64,000 nt of DNA from UBA10649 sp965278945 (lineage in GTDB: Bacteria; Actinomycetota; Actinomycetes; S36-B12), in NCBI GenBank assembly GCA_965278945.1, contig OZ257128.1, positions 1,922,001-1,986,000 of the forward strand, written 5' to 3'. The notes below the pieces were generated by a model. The model saw only the letters and a list, made by a program, of their open reading frames with translations. It did no database searches and was not told the DNA's origin. A program made the position numbers and the translations under genes. Position 1 is the first letter of the stretch. Each line of letters begins with the position of its first letter. This document shows, piece by piece, positions 25,174 through 33,816 of the stretch.

Positions 25174-27042
25174 ATGGTGAGGGCGCGACTGCTGGCGATC
25201 CTCATGAGTGTCACCGTGGTCGTCACGCCGTTGCTCGTCGCGGCCCCCGCGCACGCTGACGTTGCCGCTGACGAACTGGCCGCGAAGTACTCGCCGGTCG
25301 TAGTCATCCGAGAGCAGATCGATCCCTGTGGCGACGGCGAGCCGTACCTGCCGACGACAGTCGACTCGGTTCTGGGCAAGCAAGACGTCACCCTCCGCGG
25401 ACCGGACGGCGAGGCGATCGTCGCGCCCGTGGCCGCCGACCTCGCGGGCAAGGGCGATGGCTGGTACCTGGACCTGCCCGGCGACCCCCTGTCGCCTGGG
25501 TGCAGCTACGAGGAGTGGTTCCGCGCCACCAGCCCCGACCACCCGCCGACCGTGTACGCGCACGTGGCGACCGATCCCAGCCACCCGGGCAAGCTCGCTT
25601 TGCAGTACTTCTTCTTCTGGGTCTTCAACGACTGGAACGACAAGCACGAGGGCGACTGGGAGATGATCCAGTTGCTCTTCGACGCGGACACACCTGCCGA
25701 GGCGCTCGCGAGCGAGCCGGTCAGCGCGGCATACGCCCAGCACGAGGGCTCCGAGACCGCCGAGTGGTCCTCCGGCAAGGTACTTCTCGTAGACGGCCAC
25801 CCTGTGGTCTACCCCAGTCAGGGCTCGCACGCCTCGTACTTCACGCAGGCCCAGTGGTTCGGCAAGAGCGCGTCCGCGGGCTTCGGCTGCGACAACTCCC
25901 TGGCCCAGGGTCTGCTGCTGCGTCCGGAGATCGTCGTGCTGCCCGACGAGCCGGGCCCGGGATTCGAGTGGGTGGGATTCACCGGCCGGTGGGGGCAGAA
26001 GGCACCGTCATTCAACAACGGCCCAACCGGCCCGAACACCAAGATGCAGTGGTCACAGCCCGTGGAGTGGCAGCTCACCAAGGGCCGCGATGCCGGCGTC
26101 GCGATACCACCGTTCGGCGGGCCGGCAGCGGACTCGTTCTGCACGCTGACGTCCGCGGGCTCGTTGCTCTTCGTCGCTGTCCTGGACCATCCCGTTCTCA
26201 CCGCTGGAACGATCCTCGTCCTGCTGATCGCACTGTTCCTCCTGATCCGCGCCACTCGCTGGCGTCGGTCGACGCCGCGCGACATCGATCGCGAGCGTCG
26301 GGCCGGCCAGGTCGTGACGGCCTCGTTCGCGATCCTCGCGAGACGGGCTCGTGCGCTGTGGCCGATCATCGTGCTGGTCGGAGTGTCCGCAGGCGCGGCC
26401 CTGGCTCTGCAGCAGGTCGCGCTTCGCCGCAGGCCGACCGACGACGTAACCGACGTCAACGGCCTGACCCACCACGCGCTTGGAACTGTTGTTGCCGTGC
26501 TCGCGGCCTTCGTGCTCGCCCCGGTGATCGCCGTCGGACTGGCAGCAACGGCCAGAGTCGTCGACAATCTTGCACACGGTCGACCGGCACAGCCGTGGCT
26601 TGCTATCGGAACGTCGGTCCGCCACCCTGCTGCTGCGCTCGTCCAGTTGCTCGTCTACTTCGTCGTGACGATCCTGGCGTCCTCGTTGTTCCTGCTGCCG
26701 TTCGCCTTGCTGTTCATCGCCTTCTGGGCAGTAGCGATGCCCGCCTCGGCTGTCGAGGGCCTCGGCGTCCGCGCGGCCCTCGGGCGAAGCAGGTTCCTGA
26801 CCAAGGGCCGCCGGTGGCGAGCGATCCTGCTGAGCGCCGTGCTCATCTGGATCGGGTTCACGGTGCCGGGCATCGTCGGCGGGGTCATCCTCCTCATGAC
26901 CGGCTGGCCGTTCTGGATCACCAACCTGATCTCGATCGGTTTCTCCGCAGTCCTACTGCCCTTCTCGGCAATCGGACTCACGTTGCAGTTCTATGACTTC
27001 CGACGCGAGTCGACTCGGCTGCTCGACGCGCCCACTGCCTAA
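25174..27042 (+). CDS. Exported Vps62-like domain fused to a multi-helix membrane region
   Basis: A protein of about 622 residues. A signal peptide (Arg-rich start, long hydrophobic core, AHA cleavage site near residue 28) is followed by a roughly 330-residue extracytoplasmic domain like Vps62-related proteins: YSPVVVIREQ, HEGDWEMIQLLFD, YPSQGSHASYF. The last 280 residues hold about six membrane helices in two groups with a charged cytoplasmic segment after the first (RATRWRRSTPRDIDRERR). ATG 25147 is an alternative start. Function unknown. The combination of a Vps62-like ectodomain with a DUF4013-like membrane end is unusual to me. Confidence 0.72.
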   Translation: MVRARLLAILMSVTVVVTPLLVAAPAHADVAADELAAKYSPVVVIREQIDPCGDGEPYLPTTVDSVLGKQDVTLRGPDGEAIVAPVAADLAGKGDGWYLDLPGDPLSPGCSYEEWFRATSPDHPPTVYAHVATDPSHPGKLALQYFFFWVFNDWNDKHEGDWEMIQLLFDADTPAEALASEPVSAAYAQHEGSETAEWSSGKVLLVDGHPVVYPSQGSHASYFTQAQWFGKSASAGFGCDNSLAQGLLLRPEIVVLPDEPGPGFEWVGFTGRWGQKAPSFNNGPTGPNTKMQWSQPVEWQLTKGRDAGVAIPPFGGPAADSFCTLTSAGSLLFVAVLDHPVLTAGTILVLLIALFLLIRATRWRRSTPRDIDRERRAGQVVTASFAILARRARALWPIIVLVGVSAGAALALQQVALRRRPTDDVTDVNGLTHHALGTVVAVLAAFVLAPVIAVGLAATARVVDNLAHGRPAQPWLAIGTSVRHPAAALVQLLVYFVVTILASSLFLLPFALLFIAFWAVAMPASAVEGLGVRAALGRSRFLTKGRRWRAILLSAVLIWIGFTVPGIVGGVILLMTGWPFWITNLISIGFSAVLLPFSAIGLTLQFYDFRRESTRLLDAPTA

Positions 27043-27056
27043 ACCCAGCGTGCAGG

Positions 27057-27737
27057 CTAGAACAGGCGCGCATCCTTGTCGTCGTGGCCGCGCAGTGCCT
27101 CGTAGTCCAGCACCACGCACTCGATGCCCCGATCGTTCGCCAGGACGCGCGCCTGCGGCTTGATCTCCTGTGCGGCGAAGATGCCACGTACGGGCGACAG
27201 CAAGGGATCGCGGTTGAGTAGTTCGAGGTAACGCGTCAACTGCTCGACACCGTCGATCTCGCCGCGGCGCTTGATCTCCACCGCGACGGCGAGACCTGCG
27301 GCGTCTCTGCACATGAGGTCTACCGGGCCGATTGCCGTCGGGAACTCGCGGCGGACCAGGCGCCAGCCCTCCCCCAGCAGTTCGACTTGCGCCGCGAGCA
27401 GCACCTGAAGGTGCGCCTCGACGCCGTCCTTCACCAGGCCAGGATCGATCCCGAGGTCATGCTCGGTCGAATGGAGGATCTCGTGAACGGTGATGACGAT
27501 GGTCTCGCCGCCCTTGTTCTCCACTGTCCAGGTCTCGACGACACCGTCCTCGTCGGACGAGACGATCCGAGTCGTGCACGGCGGGCTCATCCAGTTGAGT
27601 GGCTTGTACGAGCCGCCGTCGGAGTGGATGAGGACTGAGCCGTCGGCCTTCACCATGATCGCCCTGGTTGCCTCAGGCAGATGGGCGGTGAGACGTCCGT
27701 CGTAGTCGACTGTGCATCGGGCAACCAGGAACCGCAT
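27057..27737 (-). CDS. nucS: Mismatch-specific endonuclease NucS/EndoMS
   Basis: Replaces MutS/MutL in actinobacteria and archaea: it cuts both strands at G-T, G-G and T-T mismatches. The 226 residues have the N-terminal beta domain starting MRFLVARCTVDYDGRL and the RecB-like nuclease core GPVDLMCRD and VAVEIKRRGEIDGVEQL (Asp, Glu, Lys catalytic residues). The C-terminal tail DDKDARLF fits the beta-clamp-binding tail of NucS. Divergent from an ABC exporter operon. Confidence 0.95.
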   Translation of the reverse strand: MRFLVARCTVDYDGRLTAHLPEATRAIMVKADGSVLIHSDGGSYKPLNWMSPPCTTRIVSSDEDGVVETWTVENKGGETIVITVHEILHSTEHDLGIDPGLVKDGVEAHLQVLLAAQVELLGEGWRLVRREFPTAIGPVDLMCRDAAGLAVAVEIKRRGEIDGVEQLTRYLELLNRDPLLSPVRGIFAAQEIKPQARVLANDRGIECVVLDYEALRGHDDKDARLF

Positions 27738-27815
27738 CCGGCAACCGTACCGATGCAGCCGTGGGCCACCGGGCTGGACGGGCGCCGATCGACGGTCTCA
27801 TGCCATGATCGCGTC

Positions 27816-28685
27816 ATGACGCAGTCGGCCATCGTGGTGCGTGACCTGCGCAAGTCGTACGGCGAACTGGCTGCGGTCGACGGCGTAACCTGCGAGATCG
27901 CGTTCGGCGAGTGCTTTGCTCTGCTTGGACCCAACGGCGCGGGCAAGACGACCGTAACGGAGATTCTCGAGGGATACCGGGACCGCGACTCCGGCAGCGT
28001 CGAGGTGTTGGGTGTCGACCCGTCAAGCGGTGATCGGTCCTGGAAGTCTCAGCTGGGGATTGTTCTGCAGACCGACCGTGACCTGGGCGACCTCACGGTC
28101 AGCGAGGCGGTCCATCACTTCGCCGGCTACTACGCACGACCGCGCGATCCCGACGAGGTCATCGATGCCGTCGGTCTGTCATCAAAGGCAACGTCGCGCA
28201 ACGAGAAGCTCTCGGGCGGTCAACGACGCCGACTTGACGTTGCGCTCGGCATCATCGGGCGACCACGGGTTCTCTTCCTCGACGAGCCGACAACCGGATT
28301 CGACCCCGAGGCGCGTCGCGACTTCTGGACGCTCATCGAGGGCCTCAAAGCCGAGGGCACCACGATCCTGCTGACCACGCACTACCTCGAGGAGGCCGAG
28401 CACCTCGCCGATCGAGTTGCGGTGATGTCCCGAGGACGCATCGTGGCCTGCGACACCCCCGAGCTCCTCGGTGGCAGGCAGACCGGACAGGCGCGCGTGA
28501 GTTGGCTCGAGGACGGGCACCCCCATGAGCAGTGGACTTCAGAGCCGACTCGGATGGTGAACGAACTGGCGGTCAGATTCGGCGGTGAGATCCCGAGTCT
28601 GACCGTGGATCGCGCGGGTCTCGAGGATGCCTATATGGCCCTTCTCGACGGGGACCGACAAGCGAGCGCGGGTGACAGCGAATGA
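27816..28685 (+). CDS. ABC exporter ATP-binding protein (DrrA/CcmA type)
   Basis: ATPase of an ABC-2 exporter; 289 residues with Walker A GPNGAGKTT, Q-loop in VLQTDRDLGDLT, signature LSGGQRRRLDVALG, Walker B RVLFLDEPTTGFDPEAR and the His switch TTHYLEEAE. The C-terminal 80 residues are the extension seen in drug-resistance type exporters. ATG 27816 begins the conserved domain. It overlaps the permease gene by 4 bp (ATGA). The exported compound is unknown. Confidence 0.92.
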   Translation: MTQSAIVVRDLRKSYGELAAVDGVTCEIAFGECFALLGPNGAGKTTVTEILEGYRDRDSGSVEVLGVDPSSGDRSWKSQLGIVLQTDRDLGDLTVSEAVHHFAGYYARPRDPDEVIDAVGLSSKATSRNEKLSGGQRRRLDVALGIIGRPRVLFLDEPTTGFDPEARRDFWTLIEGLKAEGTTILLTTHYLEEAEHLADRVAVMSRGRIVACDTPELLGGRQTGQARVSWLEDGHPHEQWTSEPTRMVNELAVRFGGEIPSLTVDRAGLEDAYMALLDGDRQASAGDSE

Positions 28686-29512
28686 CCATGACGGACTCCA
28701 CCAAGACTTCGGCCATGCCCGGCACCTGGGCAATTGGCAGACGCCGGATCCGGATCGAACTTAAGCAGTTCTTCCGCGACCGGAACTCCGCGCTGTGGAA
28801 CTTCGCATTTCCCGTGATCCTGCTGGTGATCTTCGGCTCGGTCTTCGGTGGTCAGGACGCCGGACCTGGCATCACCTTCGCGCAATACTTCGTCGCCGGG
28901 ATGATCGCGTCCGGGGTCTTGTACACCTCATTCCAGAACCTGGCGATCGCGATCCCCCTCGAACGCGAGGACGGAACGCTCAAGCGCTTGCGCGGAACGC
29001 CGATGCCCAAGGTCTCCTACTTCATCGGCAAGATCGGCACCGTCGTCGTCGCGTACATCGCACAGGTGACCCTGCTCATCATCGTCGGAATGGTCTTCTA
29101 CGGGGTGCATCTTCCGAGCACTGCAACGCAGTGGTTCACGTTCTTCTGGGCGAGCGTTCTCGGACTGACCGCGTGCACCCTTCTCGGCATCGCCTTCTCC
29201 GTCGTACCGAAGACCGGGCGCGGAGCATCGGCCGTCGTGTCACCGATAGTCCTCGTGCTGCAGTTCACGTCCGGGGTGTTCTTCATCTTCAGTCAGCTTC
29301 CGCAGTGGATGCAGGTGTTCGGGTCGATCTTCCCGCTCAAATGGCTTGCGCAAGCGATGCGAAGTGTCTTCTTGCCGGAATCGGCCGCAGCTCTTGAGGT
29401 CTCCGGCTCGTGGCAGCTTCCGCTCTGCGCGCTCATGCTCGTGATCTGGGTGGTGATCGGGCTGATCTTGTCGATCGTCTTCTTCCGCTGGACGCCGCGA
29501 GGCTCGATCTAG
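28682..29512 (+). CDS. ABC-2 type exporter permease
   Basis: A 276-residue membrane partner of the preceding ATPase. It has a cytoplasmic N-terminus with RRIRIELKQFFRDRNSALWN, then six membrane segments, with the amphipathic element LEREDGTLKRLRGTPM after the second helix, characteristic of DrrB/ABC-2 permeases. Start overlaps the ATPase stop (ATGA). Its 3' end overlaps the convergent mutase gene by 4 bp. Confidence 0.92.
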   Translation: MTMTDSTKTSAMPGTWAIGRRRIRIELKQFFRDRNSALWNFAFPVILLVIFGSVFGGQDAGPGITFAQYFVAGMIASGVLYTSFQNLAIAIPLEREDGTLKRLRGTPMPKVSYFIGKIGTVVVAYIAQVTLLIIVGMVFYGVHLPSTATQWFTFFWASVLGLTACTLLGIAFSVVPKTGRGASAVVSPIVLVLQFTSGVFFIFSQLPQWMQVFGSIFPLKWLAQAMRSVFLPESAAALEVSGSWQLPLCALMLVIWVVIGLILSIVFFRWTPRGSI

Positions 29513-31491
29513 GCTGCGGGCTCGAGGCCGCGGGAACGGCGGATCACGTCGACCACGCGCTTCATGATCTCGTTAGCGTCGAAATCCTTGGGCGTGAAGA
29601 CCGCGGCAACTCCCTGCCCGATCAGCCACGCAGCGTCAGCCTCAGGGATGATCCCGCCGACGACGACGGGCACGCCATCGAGTCCCTGCGCGCGGAGACC
29701 CTCGATGACGGCTGGCACGAGTTCGCGATGGGAGCCCGACAGGATCGACAGGCCGACGACGTCGACGTCCTCGGCAACAGCGGCCGCGACAATTTCCGCT
29801 GGCGTGAGCCGAATCCCCTGGTAGACGACCTCGAAGCCCGCATCTCGCGCACGCACGGCAATCTGCTCGGCTCCGTTCGAGTGACCGTCGAGGCCGGGCT
29901 TGCCGACGAGGAAGCGCAAGGGCGCGCCCAGTTCTGTCGCGGTGGCTCGAACTGCGTCGCGTGCACTCGCCAGCCCGGGACCGGAGTTCTCCACACCGAT
30001 GCTCGCGGACACGCCGGTCGGAGCGCGGTACTCGCCGAACACGTCGCGCAATGCGGCGGCCCACTCGCCGGTGGTCACTCCTGCGCGGGCGCACCGCAGT
30101 GAGGCCTCCATGAGGTTGCCAGTCCCGGCAGCCTGAGTGCGCAGATCGTCGATAGCGGCGATTGCCTCGACCTCGTCGCGTGCAGCCCGCCAGGCGATGA
30201 CTTCTGCAACTGCTGCGGCTTCGACTCCGGGGTCGACCGACTGGATGGCTGCGTCGAGATCGGCGAGCAGCGGGTTCGGCTCAGTCGACGTGAACGCGTT
30301 GACGCCAACGACAATGTCCTCACCGGACTCGATCCGGGCACGCCGGCGCGAGTGCGACCGAACCAATTCGGACTTCATGTAGCCGCTCTCGACCGCGGGC
30401 ACTGCGCCACCCATGTCCAGAACGCGCTGCAGTTCCTCCGTCGCTCCCGTGACGAGATCGGCGACGATCCCTTCCACGACGACCGAGCCCTCGAACAGGT
30501 CCTCGTACTCGAGCAGGTCGCTCTCGAAGGCAAGCACCTGCTGCATCCGCAGTGACCACTGCTGGTCCCACGGGCGCGGCAGGCCGAGCGCCTCGTTCCA
30601 TGCGGGCAACTGCACGGCTCGCGCTCGGGCGTCCTTCGACAGCGTGACCGCGAGCATCTCCAGCACGATCCGCTGGATGTTGTTCTCCGGCTGCGCCTCG
30701 GTCAGTCCGAGCGAGTTGACCTGGACTCCGTACCGGAATCGCCGCTGCTTGTCGTTCGTGACGCCGTAGCGCTCGCGGGTGATGGTGTCCCACATGCGGC
30801 CCATCGCGCGGAGCTTGCACATCTCCTCGATGAAGCGCACGCCAGCATTGACGAAGAAGGAGATCCGAGCAACGACATCTCCGAAGCGCTCAGGCGGAAC
30901 CTGCCCAGAGTCGCGCACGGCATCGAGCACGGCGATCGCAGTCGACATCGCGTAGGCGATCTCCTGGACCGGCGTCGCCCCTGCCTCCTGCAGGTGATAG
31001 CTGCAGATATTGACCGGGTTCCACTTCGGCGCCCGAGAGACGGTGAACGAGATCATGTCGGTAATCAGCCGAAGGGATGGTGCCGGCGGAAAGACATACG
31101 TTCCCCGCGAGAGGTACTCCTTGATGATGTCGTTCTGCGTCGTTCCCGAGAGGGTGGCCGGGTCGACTCCCTGCTCCTCCGCGACAGTGACGTACAGCGC
31201 GAGCAGCCACATCGCCGTGGCGTTGATGGTCATCGACGTGTTCATCGCGTCGAGCGGGATGCCGTCGAAGAGCTTGCGCATGTCGCCGATATGCGCGACC
31301 GGCACTCCGACCTTCCCGACCTCGCCCCGAGACATCACCGAGTCTGAGTCGTAGCCGGTCTGCGTGGGCAGGTCAAAGGCCACCGATAGCCCGGTCTGGC
31401 CCTTCTCCAGATTCCGCCGGTACAGGGAGTTCGACTCCGCTGCCGACGAGTGGCCCGCATACGTCCTCATGAGCCATGGCGCGTCCTTCAC
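29509..31491 (-). CDS. ecm: Ethylmalonyl-CoA mutase (MeaA/Ecm), B12-dependent
   Basis: Isomerises (2R)-ethylmalonyl-CoA to methylsuccinyl-CoA. The 660-residue single chain carries the acyl-CoA barrel (RTYAGHSSAAESNSLYR, GLSVAFDLPTQTGYDSD, TSMTINATAMW) and a C-terminal B12 domain with the base-off motif GLDGHSNGAEQ, then GLSILSGSH and VVVGGIIP. Size and the N-terminal APWLMRTYAGHSSA match MeaA/Ecm rather than the large/small subunit methylmalonyl-CoA mutases. The presence of ccr, epimerase, meaB and a corrinoid adenosyltransferase in the same window supports the assignment. The GTG start lies within a 16-bp perfect palindrome. Confidence 0.93.
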   Translation of the reverse strand: MKDAPWLMRTYAGHSSAAESNSLYRRNLEKGQTGLSVAFDLPTQTGYDSDSVMSRGEVGKVGVPVAHIGDMRKLFDGIPLDAMNTSMTINATAMWLLALYVTVAEEQGVDPATLSGTTQNDIIKEYLSRGTYVFPPAPSLRLITDMISFTVSRAPKWNPVNICSYHLQEAGATPVQEIAYAMSTAIAVLDAVRDSGQVPPERFGDVVARISFFVNAGVRFIEEMCKLRAMGRMWDTITRERYGVTNDKQRRFRYGVQVNSLGLTEAQPENNIQRIVLEMLAVTLSKDARARAVQLPAWNEALGLPRPWDQQWSLRMQQVLAFESDLLEYEDLFEGSVVVEGIVADLVTGATEELQRVLDMGGAVPAVESGYMKSELVRSHSRRRARIESGEDIVVGVNAFTSTEPNPLLADLDAAIQSVDPGVEAAAVAEVIAWRAARDEVEAIAAIDDLRTQAAGTGNLMEASLRCARAGVTTGEWAAALRDVFGEYRAPTGVSASIGVENSGPGLASARDAVRATATELGAPLRFLVGKPGLDGHSNGAEQIAVRARDAGFEVVYQGIRLTPAEIVAAAVAEDVDVVGLSILSGSHRELVPAVIEGLRAQGLDGVPVVVGGIIPEADAAWLIGQGVAAVFTPKDFDANEIMKRVVDVIRRSRGLEPAA

Positions 31492-31500
31492 GCGTGAAGG
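31485..31500. repeat. 16-bp perfect palindrome over the ecm start codon
   Basis: CCTTCACGCGTGAAGG includes the GTG start of the mutase gene. A perfect 16-mer palindrome is expected about once by chance in a window of this size, so only its position makes it notable; it could be an operator or could hide the start codon in a hairpin. Confidence 0.4.
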
Positions 31501-31548
31501 TTACCGTCAGGTCTCGCGCGTTCCGCCCGATGCCTGCAGGATTGGCAG

Positions 31549-31875
31549 GTGCCCTCGTGGAACTCGTTTTCCTTCGCCTACGGCCCCTTCGTCGCGGTCG
31601 TCCTCATCGGTGTGTTCGTCCTCATCCTGAGATGGGCATTTCGGCGGGGCTCGTCGGTCGTTGCCGCCCCGCCTCGATCCGGGGGTGCGCAGGAGTACGG
31701 GCTGCTCGTCGCCGTCGCGTCACCGGCAACTTACGTCGAGGGCGAGATTCTCAGGCGCCGACTTGAGGACCGAGGAGTCCGCGCGAACCTTGCCTCCACC
31801 CTCGACGGACCCCGGGTCATGGTGTGGCCGGCGGACGAGTCGCGCGCCCGCGACGTGCTTACGAGCGGTCGCTGA
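31549..31875 (+). CDS. Small membrane-anchored protein with DUF2007-like domain
   Basis: A 108-residue protein with one N-terminal membrane helix (about 12-30, VAVVLIGVFVLIL) and a soluble part resembling DUF2007 'putative signal transducing' domains (YVEGEILRRRLEDRGVRANL, then VMVWPADESRARDVL). GTG start at 31549. It is divergent from the mutase and overlaps the end of murA by 17 bp. Function unknown. Confidence 0.7.
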   Translation: MPSWNSFSFAYGPFVAVVLIGVFVLILRWAFRRGSSVVAAPPRSGGAQEYGLLVAVASPATYVEGEILRRRLEDRGVRANLASTLDGPRVMVWPADESRARDVLTSGR

Positions 31876-33133
31876 CATCCTCGCGACGGACCGTGGCGCC
31901 GAGCCCGCGTAGCTGGTGGACGAATCCCGCATAGCCGCGGTCGATATGACCGACTCCGTAGACGGTCGTCTCCCCCTCCGCGACGAGTCCGGCGAGCACG
32001 AGACCCGCGCCCGCGCGAATATCGGTTGCCTCGACGGGAGCTGCGGACAGGACCGGCAGGCCTCGAACAAGTGCGTGATGGCCGTCGGTACGCACGTCGG
32101 CGCCTAGGCGTACGAGCTCCTGCACGAACCGAAAACGAGCCTCGAACATGTTCTCGGTGACGAGGGCCGCTCCCTCGGCGATGGAGTTGAGCGCGATGAA
32201 CTGAGGCTGCAGGTCGGTTGGGAATCCTGGATAGGGCAGCGTGACGATGTCGACGGCCTTCGGGCGCTCGGACATCGACACCCGGAATCCGTCAGCCAGC
32301 ACCTCGACCTTGGCGCCGGCGACGACCAGCTTCTCCAAGGCGATGCTCAGGTGCTCTGCGGCCGCATGCCGCACGGTGATGTCGCCCCGAGTCATGACGG
32401 CGGCGACCGCCCACGTGCCCGCGACTATGCGGTCGGGGACCGTCTCGTGCTTGACCGGCTGCAGGACGTCGACCCCGTCGATCGTCAGCGTCGACGTGCC
32501 GACCCCGTCAATCTGTGCGCCCATCTGCTGCAGCATCCTGCAGATGTCGACAATCTCCGGCTCGCGCGCGGCGTTGTCGACGATGCTCCGACCGTCCGCA
32601 AGCACTGCGGCCATCAGGAGCGTCTCGGTTGCACCGACACTCGGGAAGTCCAGCCATACGTGTGCTCCGGTCAGGCGACCGCGAGCGTGCGCCACCAGGT
32701 ATCCGTGCTCGCTGGTGACATCGGCCCCCATCCGGCGCAGCCCGTCGATGTGCATGTCCAGGCCGCGCGATCCAATATTGTCGCCGCCGGGAAGGGCCAC
32801 GTCCGCGGCTCCGACCCGAGTCACCAGAGGACCAAGAACGCAGATCGAGGCACGCATTCGCCGGACCAGGTCATAGTCGGCCCGATGGTCCGGGCGCTCC
32901 GGGACGGTGATGGCCAGCGTCGCTGCTGCGAGGTCATGCGCGACCTCGCAGCCCAGTCGGCGCAGGAGTTCGGCCATGATCTCGACGTCGAGGATCTCGG
33001 GGACGCTGCTGATGGTCGTGGTGCCGGTGGCCAGCAGGGAGGCGGCCATGAGCTTGAGCACGGAGTTCTTCGCCCCGGTCACGGCGACCTCGCCCACGAG
33101 CGGGGTACCGCCGGTGACCCGCAGAACCTCCAT
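31859..33133 (-). CDS. murA: UDP-N-acetylglucosamine 1-carboxyvinyltransferase
   Basis: First committed step of peptidoglycan synthesis: adds enolpyruvate to UDP-GlcNAc. The 424 residues start with a basic/Gly-rich substrate loop (GAKNSVLKLMAASLL). The residue equivalent to the catalytic Cys of E. coli MurA is Asp118 (LPGGDNIGSRGLDMHIDG). The Asp form is known from mycobacteria and gives intrinsic fosfomycin insensitivity. The C-terminus has GIRAGAGLVLAGLVAEGE-type sequence. Divergent from the adenosyltransferase gene. Confidence 0.95.
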   Translation of the reverse strand: MEVLRVTGGTPLVGEVAVTGAKNSVLKLMAASLLATGTTTISSVPEILDVEIMAELLRRLGCEVAHDLAAATLAITVPERPDHRADYDLVRRMRASICVLGPLVTRVGAADVALPGGDNIGSRGLDMHIDGLRRMGADVTSEHGYLVAHARGRLTGAHVWLDFPSVGATETLLMAAVLADGRSIVDNAAREPEIVDICRMLQQMGAQIDGVGTSTLTIDGVDVLQPVKHETVPDRIVAGTWAVAAVMTRGDITVRHAAAEHLSIALEKLVVAGAKVEVLADGFRVSMSERPKAVDIVTLPYPGFPTDLQPQFIALNSIAEGAALVTENMFEARFRFVQELVRLGADVRTDGHHALVRGLPVLSAAPVEATDIRAGAGLVLAGLVAEGETTVYGVGHIDRGYAGFVHQLRGLGATVRREDVSDRS

Positions 33134-33231
33134 TCGGGCATCGTAATCGTGAGGATGCGAGGAGTGAGCGCAGCGAGCCCCGGAGCAGCCGATCCATGTG
33201 AACGCGGACTCCTGTGGCGTAGGGTCGGCGC

Positions 33232-33807
33232 ATGGTCAACCTCACACGGATCTATACGCGAACCGGCGACGACGGGACCACGTCCCTCGGCGACATGAGC
33301 CGAACGGGCAAGAACGACCCTCGCCTGATCGCCTTCGCCGACGTCGACGAGGCGAACTGCGCCGTCGGGGTCGCCCTCGCAAGTGCCACGTTCGACGCCG
33401 AGGTGTCGGTACTGCTGCTGGCGATCCAGAACGACCTCTTCGACGTGGGTGCGGACCTGTGCACGCCGGTCGTCGACAACCCCGTGCACGAGCCGCTGCG
33501 TGTCACCCCTGCGTACATCGAGCGCCTCGAGGCCGCCTGCGACGAGTTCAACGCTCGTCTCGAGCCCTTGCGCTCGTTTGTTCTTCCCGGCGGGACGATC
33601 GGTTCATCACAGCTGCATGTCGCACGCACCGTCGTTCGCCGCGCCGAGCGCGCGACGTGGGCCGCGCTGGACATGTATCGCGAGGGCATGAACCCGCTCA
33701 CCGCCACGTACCTCAATCGCCTGAGCGACCTGCTGTTCATCCTGGCGCGTCTGGCCAACAAGGATGCTGGCGGCGACGTGCTCTGGCAGCCGGGCGCCAA
33801 CCGCTAA
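33232..33807 (+). CDS. Corrinoid adenosyltransferase (PduO type)
   Basis: Transfers the adenosyl group of ATP to cob(I)alamin, forming the coenzyme needed by acyl-CoA mutases. The 191 residues show the N-terminal ATP-binding motif YTRTGDDGTTSLGD, then ADVDEANCAVGVAL, the trimer-interface region RTVVRRAERATW and NRLSDLLFILAR near the end, all diagnostic for PduO-type enzymes. It probably supports the ethylmalonyl-CoA mutase at 29.5 kb. A 9-bp gap separates it from the next, unknown, gene. Confidence 0.94.
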   Translation: MVNLTRIYTRTGDDGTTSLGDMSRTGKNDPRLIAFADVDEANCAVGVALASATFDAEVSVLLLAIQNDLFDVGADLCTPVVDNPVHEPLRVTPAYIERLEAACDEFNARLEPLRSFVLPGGTIGSSQLHVARTVVRRAERATWAALDMYREGMNPLTATYLNRLSDLLFILARLANKDAGGDVLWQPGANR

Positions 33808-33816
33808 TAGGGCGAC

